Assembly: GCF_050303215.1 (NCBI RefSeq)
Contig: NZ_JBNLBH010000117.1
Span: forward strand, 1 to 64,000
Length of the DNA stretch: 64,000 nt
Direction of reading: 5' to 3'
Source: Haliangium sp050303215
GTDB lineage: Bacteria; Myxococcota_A; Polyangia; Haliangiales; Haliangiaceae
Of this stretch, positions 17,339 to 27,810 are shown in pieces (position 1 is the first letter of the stretch; every line of letters starts with the position of its first letter). A program made the position numbers and the translations under genes. Under the pieces are notes generated by a model. That model worked only from the letters and a program-made list of their open reading frames with translations, was not told the DNA's origin and did not search any database.

Positions 17339-17985
17339 TAGGGCGACATCACGTCGACTCGATCGAGCATGTCCCGACACCCGCGGGCCCAGTCGTCCAG
17401 ATTCGCGACGGTGCTGTCGAGCAGATCGGGTGAGTCGGCGAGCTCTTCCAGCTTTTCTCGGAGCCGCTTGCGCGCGCGGTGCAGGCGGCCCTTGGCCGTC
17501 GGCACGGTGATGTCCAGCACCTGGCAGATATCGGCCACCTTGAGCGATTCCCAGTAATACAGCTCGAGGATGAGCTGGTCGTTCACGGGGACGCTGCGCA
17601 GCGCCTCCAGCAGCAGGCGTTGCTCTTGGCGCTCGACCAGCACCGAGCTGGGGCCGGGGTCGAAGGCGCGCACCGAGACCTCGTCGAGATCGACCTCGGC
17701 GTCGCGGCGCCCTTTCTTGCGAAAGAACGTATGCAGCACGTTGCGCGCGATCGAGAACAGGTAGGGGCGAAACTTGGTCGGGTCCGCGATCCGCTCCTTG
17801 GCTTCGAGACACAAGCGGAAGGTCTCGTGCACCAGGTCGTCGATCCCGATCGACAGCTTGTTGAGAAAGAAGCGCTCTATGGCCGGGTAGTAGCGCGCGA
17901 ACAGCGTTTCGCCCGCGGCGAGGTCACCTGCACGCCAGCGGTCGAGCAGCTCGGCGTCGCTCGGCTGTACATCATCTCGCGCCAC
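17338..17985 (-). CDS. Sigma-70 family (ECF-like) RNA polymerase sigma factor
   Basis: The 215-residue reading from GTG 17985 contains region 2 (SDAELLDRWRAGDLAAGETL, then RYYPAIERFF and DLVHETFRLCL, with FRPYLFSIARNVL for 2.3-2.4). Region 4 is LLLEALRSVPVNDQLILELY followed by the helix-turn-helix around KVADICQVLDITVPTAKGR. About 40 extra residues follow region 4 and contain two cysteine/aspartate-rich helices. The start is uncertain: no good ribosome site precedes the GTG, and upstream frame is arginine-rich. No anti-sigma factor is adjacent. The gene precedes the 1188-residue protein and the CHAT protein in the same direction, so it may drive or belong to that unit. Confidence 0.88.
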   Translation of the reverse strand: MARDDVQPSDAELLDRWRAGDLAAGETLFARYYPAIERFFLNKLSIGIDDLVHETFRLCLEAKERIADPTKFRPYLFSIARNVLHTFFRKKGRRDAEVDLDEVSVRAFDPGPSSVLVERQEQRLLLEALRSVPVNDQLILELYYWESLKVADICQVLDITVPTAKGRLHRARKRLREKLEELADSPDLLDSTVANLDDWARGCRDMLDRVDVMSP

Positions 17986-18241
17986 GAGCGGAGCATATCG
18001 CAGTTGCACGAGTTCGTACCGAGAAAGCCGAGGCCGGCGGGACGGCGCGGCGTGGCACCTGGGCGGCACCCTCGCGCGGCGCTCGCCGCGTACTCCCCTC
18101 CGGTCTGTTCGCGTGGGTGTGGACGAACCACTGTGCGTCCGGGGCGCCTCCGCGATTGCCGTGGCGTGCCCGGCTGGCTTTTTCGGCCGCGGGCAAGATA
18201 ATAGCGGCAGCGGGGCAAGACCCGCGTAACGAGGTGACATC

Positions 18242-18583
18242 ATGTTGGTTGTCAACACCGAGACGATCCCGGGCTATCACATCGCGGAGGTCAAGGGCCT
18301 GGTCCAGGGCAACACCGTGCGCGCCAAGCACGCCGGTCGTGACATCGCCGCCGGGTTCAAGAACCTGATCGGGGGCGAGCTCAAGGGGTACACCGAGCTG
18401 TTGACCGAGTCGCGCCGCGAGGCGGTCGATCGCATGCTGGCCGAGGCCCGCGCGCTCGGCGCCAACGCGGTCGTCAACGTCCGCTTCAGCACCAGCGCGG
18501 TCACCGGCGGGGCGGCCGAGCTGTACGCCTACGGCACCGCGGTGGTGGTACAGCCGACCGGGGCCGACCCGGGGCTGGGCTGA
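18242..18583 (+). CDS. YbjQ-family (DUF74) putative metal-binding protein
   Basis: This 113-residue protein aligns by eye end to end with YbjQ: the start TIPGYHIAEVKGLVQGNTV, the block GGELKGYTELLTESRREA, then ALGANAVVNVRFSTS. YbjQ proteins form pentameric rings and are annotated as possible heavy-metal binders, without a settled function. A GAGGTG lies 7 bases before the ATG. A YbjQ-like partner follows 24 bases downstream, so the two are probably one operon. Confidence 0.93.
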   Translation: MLVVNTETIPGYHIAEVKGLVQGNTVRAKHAGRDIAAGFKNLIGGELKGYTELLTESRREAVDRMLAEARALGANAVVNVRFSTSAVTGGAAELYAYGTAVVVQPTGADPGLG

Positions 18584-18607
18584 GCGCTGGAGCGCGGAGT
18601 AACCGCA

Positions 18608-19090
18608 ATGGAAATCATCATTTTCATCGCCTTGTTCCTGCTCGGCTTGGTCGCGGGCACCGCGGCCGAGCGCCGCCACCTGCGCGCGCTGGACGAGCGT
18701 GAGCGAGCCGCGGCCCAGATCTTCGTCACCGACCTCAAGCGCTTCCCGCACCCGGACCCGACCCAGCCCGGGGCCGAGCTGGTGGTGGCCGAGGTCGTCA
18801 TCGCGTCCGACTACTTCAAGACCTTCGTGGCCGGCCTGATCGGCCTGGTCGGGGGCGAGATGCGCACCTACCGACTCCTGCTCGAGCGCGGCCGGCGCGA
18901 GGCCCTGCAGCGGCTGCGCGAGCAGGCCGGCGCGCGCGGCTACAACGCCCTGGCCAACGTCCGCATCGAGGCCGCCGACCTCGGCGGCAACGCGGTTCGG
19001 CAGCGCATGCCCATGGCCTCGATCCTGGCCTCGGGCACCGCCTACCACGCCCTGCCCGGGGTGCGTCCGGCCCTGCCTCCGGCGCCGTGA
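18608..19090 (+). CDS. Membrane-anchored YbjQ-like protein
   Basis: The first 20 residues (MEIIIFIALFLLGLVAGTAA) form a membrane segment. The rest of this 160-residue protein keeps the YbjQ pattern: IASDYFKTFVAGLIGLVGGE, MRTYRLLLERGRREALQRL and GYNALANVRIEA, which match the neighbouring soluble YbjQ protein. I infer a membrane-tethered paralogue that may form mixed rings with the upstream protein. A GGAG lies upstream of the ATG. Confidence 0.85.
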   Translation: MEIIIFIALFLLGLVAGTAAERRHLRALDERERAAAQIFVTDLKRFPHPDPTQPGAELVVAEVVIASDYFKTFVAGLIGLVGGEMRTYRLLLERGRREALQRLREQAGARGYNALANVRIEAADLGGNAVRQRMPMASILASGTAYHALPGVRPALPPAP

Positions 19091-19094
19091 GCGC

Positions 19095-19718
19095 TCAGTG
19101 CCCGGGCACGGGGTGAGCGCCGGCCGCGACGGCGGCGCCTTCCGGGTCGGCGTCCGGGTCGGCGTCCGGGTCGGCGCCGGGGAGCTTGTCACCGCGAGCG
19201 TCGTCCCCCATCCCATCGGTGGTGCGGAACATGTTGTCGAAGACCTCGCGCAGCTTGTCCGCGGCCTGCTTCGAGAACATGCCCACCAAGGCTGACAGCG
19301 CGCCCACCCCGAACGGGCTCAGGGCCTGGGTGGCGTCGACCTGCTCGCCTCCGCCCGAGACGGTCGGCATCAGCAGACCGCCGCGGATCAAGAAGTAGGT
19401 GATGAGCGCGAGCGAGGCGCCGATGAACGGCCGCAGCAGGTACCACCACAGCCAGCTCTTCCGCAGGCGCTGGGTTCCGACGAAGGTCGTGAACGAGGTC
19501 GCGACGTGGATGTAGCTGCCGAAGGCGCCGGTCACCAGGGCCAGGGCGATGAACTCGACGTCGGAGTCGATCGGGGCTCCCCATTTGGAGAAGTCGAACC
19601 CGTTCCAGAGGAACACGATGGAGGCCATCAGGAACAGGGCCAGGAACATCAGGAAGACGCCGAACACGATGCGCGTGAACGGGCGTACGTCGGTCACGGG
19701 TGATTTATCGGTCTTCAT
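19095..19718 (-). CDS. Four-helix inner-membrane protein of unknown function
   Basis: I see about four hydrophobic segments in 207 residues: IVFGVFLMFLALFLMASIVF, EFIALALVTGAFGSYIHVAT, WWYLLRPFIGASLALITYFL and a weaker FGVGALSALVGMFS. The tail is soluble, with a short ADPDADPDADP repeat from a GGGTCGGCGTCC-type triplication. A strong GAGGAGG stands 5 bases before ATG 19718. The segment WWYLLRPFIGASLALI is seen in small membrane proteins of unknown role. It is the last of three minus-strand genes after the phosphoesterase and may share their transcript. Confidence 0.75.
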   Translation of the reverse strand: MKTDKSPVTDVRPFTRIVFGVFLMFLALFLMASIVFLWNGFDFSKWGAPIDSDVEFIALALVTGAFGSYIHVATSFTTFVGTQRLRKSWLWWYLLRPFIGASLALITYFLIRGGLLMPTVSGGGEQVDATQALSPFGVGALSALVGMFSKQAADKLREVFDNMFRTTDGMGDDARGDKLPGADPDADPDADPEGAAVAAGAHPVPGH

Positions 19719-19761
19719 GGGGCACCTCCTCTCAGTGGTCGCGCACGGGCATCGCCGGGGG

Positions 19762-20175
19762 TCAGTCCGAGGGCGTGCCGCGGGGCACCTCGTGGGTTGG
19801 ACCATCCCGGAGCAAGTCGATGGGGTGGAACTCGAGGTCCCTGTAGGTTTGGTTGAACAAGCTCAGCTTGACGCGAAACGGCGCGCCGTCGATGTCGTGG
19901 CGCAGATCGCCGAAACGCTCGACCAGCTTCTTGCACGCGGTCTCCACGTCGGAGTCGTAGAAGTCGTCAAAGTCTTCGTCGGCCACGCGGACCACGAAGA
20001 ACAGCTTGCCGGAGGGCGTGAGGGTGCAGGCCAGCTCGGGCACGTGGGGGAGCACGCCGGCCAGGAGGGTCTCGACGTAGGCGCGGGTGCGGGCGATGAA
20101 CGCGTCGCGGTCGCCGTCATGGTCGCCGACATGGTCGCCGTCGTGGTCGTGGTTGAGGGTCGTCGTCGTGGGCAT
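19762..20175 (-). CDS. Unknown protein with a histidine/aspartate-rich N-terminus
   Basis: This protein of 137 residues has no recognised domain. After MPTTTT come repeats of HDHDGDHVGDHDGDRD, a likely metal-binding stretch. A compact domain of about 110 residues follows, with no signal peptide or membrane segment. The start at 20175 has GGAGG 8 bases upstream; an earlier in-frame start at 20193 would overlap the phosphoesterase stop. It sits 14 bases after that gene, so co-expression is likely. Confidence 0.7.
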   Translation of the reverse strand: MPTTTTLNHDHDGDHVGDHDGDRDAFIARTRAYVETLLAGVLPHVPELACTLTPSGKLFFVVRVADEDFDDFYDSDVETACKKLVERFGDLRHDIDGAPFRVKLSLFNQTYRDLEFHPIDLLRDGPTHEVPRGTPSD

Positions 20176-20189
20176 CGTGCTCCCTCCGG

Positions 20190-21725
20190 TCAAGGCGGAC
20201 CGAGCGAGATGACCAGGTTCATCACCTCGCGGGCCCGGGACACCGCCTGGGGGCGGCCGAGAAGTCGCGCACGTCCGTGCAGATAGTCGCTATAGGCGCC
20301 GCTGTGACCGCAGCGCGCGGCGGCCTCGAGATCGCTCTGGTTGGCCACGTACTCCTTCTCGCACGTCGCCGGCACCGGGCTCAGCTCGGCTTCGTCGGGC
20401 AGGTAGGTGTTCGACAGATCTCGCGACACCAGGCACCCGGCCCGCTCGCTCCCGCGCAGCTCGATCATGCGGCCGCGCTGGGGATAGACCAGCAGCCCGC
20501 CGGCGTTGAGCTCGTAGAACGGACGCCCGTCGCGGTCGCGGTGAGTATAGGCGTCGTGCTCGTGGGTGTGGCCGGTGAACACCACCGCGGGCCCTCTGGT
20601 CACCCCGGCCAGGGCGGTCTCGAGCGCGCCGTCCAGATCCTTGACCGTGTGGTGGGCGAAGATCAGGAGCACCCGGCCCAGGCTGGTCGCCACCTGGCCC
20701 GCGAGCCACGCCCGTTGCGTGGCCGACATGACCCCGTCGGCGCCCCAGCTCTCGTGCCGAGCGGTGTCGAGCACGATCACGCGGGCGCGCATCTCCGGGC
20801 CGGCGTCGACGTCGAAGGCGTAGTAGCCGGGCGCCCGATCGGGCGCGAAGGCCGGGTCGTGCTTGCCGCCGACGGGCGCGTACAGGTCGAAGCCGTGATA
20901 CTCGGTCGGCGGGATGTTCACGCACGGCCCGCTCATGCACTCCACGCCCGCCACCGAGGGATCGTGGCCACCTTCGGTCACCACCGGCAGCAGGTCGTTG
21001 CCGAAGCCGCTGATGGTCCGTCGCGGCCCGTGCATGGCGATGAAGTTGGCCCGGTTGCCGATGGGGTAGAAGGCCACGCCGGCCTCACGGGTGTAGGCGA
21101 GGTGGTCCTCGTAGTTGCCGAAGATGGCCACGTCGTGGTTGCCGATGGCGGCGAACCAGGGGATCTCCAGCCGATCGCTCACGGCGATGAACTCGTACAG
21201 CTCCTGGACGGTGCCGGCGTCGATGGCGTCGCCGGTGTGTATCATGAATGACACCGGGGGCCCGTTGGCGTTCAGGTGGTTGATGGCGGCGATGTGCGAC
21301 AGATACACGGCCCAGTCATAGGCCTCCTGCACCGGGTCGTGCTCGAAGGTCTCGATGCCGCTATCCAGCACGTGGCTGATCCGTTTTCCGAACAGCTTGA
21401 CCTCGTGCTGGCGGAGCTGGACGTCGGTCAGCCAGGCGAAGCGGAACCGCAGCGGCAGGACCTCACACACCGCCGGCTCCAGCGCGCTGCCCGCGATCGG
21501 GTGGAGCCGGGACTCGTGTCCGACCTTGGCGGCGAAGCCCGGCAGCGCCTGGTCGATCGGGACTCGATCCGAGTAGGCGTGTTGGAGCTGCTTGCGAAAC
21601 GTTGGCGCCTCGACCCCGCTCGGGTAGCGAAGCGGCCCCGGATCATGGCGCCCGATGGTGGAGTAACAGCCAGCGACGAGCACGACGCCGGCCACGCTCC
21701 AGGCCAGGGTCGAGGTTGTCTTCAT
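20190..21725 (-). CDS. Calcineurin-like metallophosphoesterase lipoprotein
   Basis: This 511-residue protein begins with a lipoprotein signal (SVAGVVLVAGC, lipobox VAGC at about residue 19), so it should be lipid-anchored outside the cytoplasm. The phosphoesterase motifs are in order: DVQ (the first aspartate), GDAIDAG, GNHD (in FAAIGNHDVAIFGNY), AHHTVKD and GHTHEHD. These would hold two metal ions and hydrolyse a phosphoester; the substrate is not evident. An insert of about 100 residues between GNHD and AHHT contains a Cys pair (VECMSGPCV). AAAGGAG lies before ATG 21725. Two unknown genes follow closely on the same strand. Confidence 0.92.
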   Translation of the reverse strand: MKTTSTLAWSVAGVVLVAGCYSTIGRHDPGPLRYPSGVEAPTFRKQLQHAYSDRVPIDQALPGFAAKVGHESRLHPIAGSALEPAVCEVLPLRFRFAWLTDVQLRQHEVKLFGKRISHVLDSGIETFEHDPVQEAYDWAVYLSHIAAINHLNANGPPVSFMIHTGDAIDAGTVQELYEFIAVSDRLEIPWFAAIGNHDVAIFGNYEDHLAYTREAGVAFYPIGNRANFIAMHGPRRTISGFGNDLLPVVTEGGHDPSVAGVECMSGPCVNIPPTEYHGFDLYAPVGGKHDPAFAPDRAPGYYAFDVDAGPEMRARVIVLDTARHESWGADGVMSATQRAWLAGQVATSLGRVLLIFAHHTVKDLDGALETALAGVTRGPAVVFTGHTHEHDAYTHRDRDGRPFYELNAGGLLVYPQRGRMIELRGSERAGCLVSRDLSNTYLPDEAELSPVPATCEKEYVANQSDLEAAARCGHSGAYSDYLHGRARLLGRPQAVSRAREVMNLVISLGPP

Positions 21726-21757
21726 GGCGAACTCCTTTCTACGTACTCGTCGTGCGC

Positions 21758-22843
21758 TCAGTCTTCCAGGACCACCGGGCACAGCGGTCGGCCCTGTCCG
21801 AAGTTCCCTTTGTCGTCATCGGGAGAGACTCGGAACACCTGATAGATCCGCTTCTTGGCGTCGGCCTCGGCGGCCGCGGCGTCGAAGCTGGTCCACTCCA
21901 TGGCGGTCCCGCTGTAGCCCTGGGTCTTGGACTTGTAGCCGTCGGCGGCGATGCGGTACATGGGCCGCGCCGGGTCGCGGTGATCGACCACGAACACCCC
22001 GGTGTGGTGCCAGCTCCGCTCGACCTTGCCGGCGCCGTTCAGGGTCGATTGCAGCCATACGTTGAAGGTCCCCAGCTCGCTGCGGCGCTCGTGGATCTCG
22101 ATCGCGTCCAGCGCGCGCTCCTCGACGTAGCTGCCGAGGCGGGGCAGGCGGGCGGCGGTGGTCCCATTCGGGGCCAGGCGCAGGCAGTGCTCGCCGTAGC
22201 CGCGGTACTTGCGCAGCTTGGGGTTCGACTCCTGCTCGTGGAGCGAGCTGTCCTGGGTGCACAGCTTGACCAGCAGCGGGATGTTGCCCGAGTGGGTGTA
22301 GCGCTCGTTGTAGCGCAGCAGCCAGCCCAGGAAGAAGTTGGTGAAGCTCGAGCAGTGGAAGCTGGGGTAGGTGTGGTTGCGCTTGGTCGACCACGACTTG
22401 GCCCCGAGTCGACCGGGGCCGTAGGTGATGATCCAGCTCCCGTCCTGGAACAGCCCGCGCCCGGGGCCATAGCGCACCGGCGTGTTCACCAGCAGGTCGC
22501 GCAGGGATTCGAAGGCGGTCCAGGTCTCGGCGCTGCAGCGCTGGAGCAGGCCCTGGCCCGAGGCCGCGCCGGCGTCGCCGAGCAGCCCCAGCGCGCGCAG
22601 CATGGCGCCCAGGCCCTGGGCCCCGAGCACGCCGTCGACCAGCATCCCGCTGGCGCGTTGGAAGCCGCGGATGAGCGCGCTCAGGCCCATGCCGTCGTCT
22701 TCGTCGGGGACGGTCAGGCCGTACTTCGCCAGCGCCGCGCGCAGGGCCTCGAGCTGCTCATCGGAGAGCTGCTCCATCTCCTCGGGGTCGAGATCGTCGC
22801 TGCGGGGCTCATCGGCACCGACGGGGGCGCTGGGGTCGGGCAT
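21758..22843 (-). CDS. Peptidoglycan-binding-like protein with a candidate cysteine hydrolase domain
   Basis: In this 361-residue protein, residues about 28-92 resemble a PG_binding_1 three-helix unit (LSALIRGFQRASGMLVDGVL matches the family's FQRxxGLxVDGxxG core). The C-terminal 240 residues contain a cysteine in a block HTYPSFHCSSFTNFFLGWLL, the kind of Cys-Ser-x-Phe helix start seen in NlpC/P60-type and related papain-like amidases, with later histidines (RSWHHTGVFVVDHRD) that could complete a dyad. There is no signal peptide, so it would be cytoplasmic or delivered by another route, for example as an effector. This function is inference. AGGAAGGA precedes ATG 22843. Confidence 0.65.
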   Translation of the reverse strand: MPDPSAPVGADEPRSDDLDPEEMEQLSDEQLEALRAALAKYGLTVPDEDDGMGLSALIRGFQRASGMLVDGVLGAQGLGAMLRALGLLGDAGAASGQGLLQRCSAETWTAFESLRDLLVNTPVRYGPGRGLFQDGSWIITYGPGRLGAKSWSTKRNHTYPSFHCSSFTNFFLGWLLRYNERYTHSGNIPLLVKLCTQDSSLHEQESNPKLRKYRGYGEHCLRLAPNGTTAARLPRLGSYVEERALDAIEIHERRSELGTFNVWLQSTLNGAGKVERSWHHTGVFVVDHRDPARPMYRIAADGYKSKTQGYSGTAMEWTSFDAAAAEADAKKRIYQVFRVSPDDDKGNFGQGRPLCPVVLED

Positions 22844-22981
22844 GGTGTCCTTCCTCTCCGGTCATCGAGTGTGCTTGCGAGGATAGCCGAATAATTTGCA
22901 AGCATCGTACCCGAACGAACCGGTGTTCAGGTCACCAAGCCGCGCAACGCTTACCGATGCGGCCCCGGCGGTGCAGGTTTT

Positions 22982-23023
22982 GCGTGGTCCCTGGACCACG
23001 CGTGGTCTCTGGACCACGCGTGG
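22982..23023. repeat. 18-bp self-complementary repeat
   Basis: The unit gcgtggtcYctggaccac occurs twice in tandem with a third partial copy. Each unit contains the palindrome CCACGCGTGG across its junction and folds on itself (GCGTGGTCC/GGACCACGC). It lies between the 3' end of the CxxCH lipoprotein gene and the start of 21758-22843. No T run follows on the minus strand, so it is not an ordinary terminator. Confidence 0.75.
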
Positions 23024-23053
23024 ACTTTAGACCATGGCGCGATTGGACCCGCG

Positions 23054-23581
23054 CTACATGTTGGGCGCGCCGTCGGTGATCCACTGCTTGAGCAGGTCGA
23101 CGTCGCTGGTGGAGAAGGCGGCCCCGATCTTGAGGCTCATGTCGGAGATGGCGTCGGAGTCGCAGTTGGGGAAGTTGGTCAGGGAGAAGCTGGCGCGGAT
23201 GTTCTCGTCGACCGCGGCGACGATGAGGCTCTCCTCGGGCGAGTCGCCGACCAGGGGCACGCCGTTGCAGCCCTCGAAGTTGCCGATGAGGCCCGCGGCG
23301 GTGCCGGTGGTGAGGCTCATGTAGGCGGCGTCGCGGCTGCTCCAGTCCTGGGCGGTCTCGGTGCCGTCCGTGAACCCGGGGGCGCTGGGCGCGTGGCACT
23401 GGGAGCAGGTCGAGAAGGTGCTCGACTGGTAGATCTGGGTAAAGGTGTCGGGCGGGGTGGCGTCGGGGCCGTCCTCCGCCGGCCCGCAGGCGGTGAGGGC
23501 CAGGGCCAGGGCGGCCAGGGCGATGATGGCGAGGGGGACGCGGGGCGCGGTGGTCGGAGCGGTCGAGAGTTGGTGATTCAT
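23054..23581 (-). CDS. CxxCH (cytochrome c-like) lipoprotein
   Basis: This protein of 175 residues has a lipoprotein signal ending at LALALTACG, then QIYQSSTFSTCSQCH, a single c-type haem-binding CxxCH preceded by the usual helix. No distal methionine is certain, though MSLTTG and the final GAPNM are candidates. The arrangement (Cys-lipid anchor, one CxxCH, two more cysteines, ending WITDGAPNM) is typical of the short cytochrome c-like lipoproteins common in myxobacteria, where the C-terminal W-I-x-x-G-A is conserved. I chose ATG 23581 because GGAGG lies upstream. Confidence 0.8.
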   Translation of the reverse strand: MNHQLSTAPTTAPRVPLAIIALAALALALTACGPAEDGPDATPPDTFTQIYQSSTFSTCSQCHAPSAPGFTDGTETAQDWSSRDAAYMSLTTGTAAGLIGNFEGCNGVPLVGDSPEESLIVAAVDENIRASFSLTNFPNCDSDAISDMSLKIGAAFSTSDVDLLKQWITDGAPNM

Positions 23582-23658
23582 GTCGAGGGTTCCTCCAGTC
23601 AATCAAATGGGCTCGACCCGACGGGCGCGCGACAGTGAGCGCCCCCGGGCCGGCAGGG

Positions 23659-27200
<3,542 letters not shown>

Positions 27201-27207
<7 letters not shown>

Positions 27208-27809
27208 TCCTTGCGCCCCCAGCTCTTGTCGTCGTTTTGGACCAGGCCGTCGCACACCACGCGCTGCAGGTGGATGCGGCGCCAGGTGGTGCGGACCTCG
27301 TCCTCGGAGCTGCCGGGCTCGCGCTCGCGGATGACCCGCCAGAGCTGGCGCCGGTGCAGGTTGCTGCGCTCGACCACGTGGGTGAGCTGGGCCGTGGCCA
27401 CGGTCTCGGTGCACTCGTCCGGGGTTTGGCGCAGCAGCCCGTCGACCGCCTCACCCACGCACCCGGAGACCAGGAGCTGATCGATCCACTCGGCGTCGGT
27501 GCGCACGTCGCTGTAGAGCTGGACCACCTCGCCCAGGGTGCTCTTGCTCAGGTCGGGGTTCTTGGCCTCCAGCGCGTCGCGGGTCATGTCCTCGCCCTTG
27601 GGCTGAATGGAGGCCTGTTCGAGGTCGTTCTCCAAGGCTCGGAACTCGCCCGCGGCCTGCTGTTCGAGCGCGGTCTTCTGATCGGTGAGCACCACGTCGG
27701 GGGCGGACACGCAGCCGGCGGCCACGGTCACCAGGGCCAGGAGCAAGCAGGGACCGGCGGCGAGGGCCGCGGCCGGCAGGGTCGGGGGCGATGTCGGGGT
27801 CGGGGTCAT
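27201..27809 (-). CDS. Lipoprotein of unknown function in a TamB-like operon
   Basis: This 202-residue protein has a lipoprotein signal (LLLALVTVAAGC). The mature part starts with VLTDQKTALEQQAAGEFRAL, a phrase that resembles the start of small DUF1318-like lipoproteins, and continues as charged helices with four cysteines. It lies one base after the TamB-like gene's stop and overlaps the WD40/TPR gene. The fixed spacing suggests the three products act together in the cell envelope. Confidence 0.75.
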
Positions 27810-27810
27810 C

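Noticed and set aside
17869..18258. Extended start of the sigma factor at 18258
   Set aside because: The added residues are arginine- and proline-rich and precede region 2 without any conserved feature; a GTG start near 17985 fits the family better.
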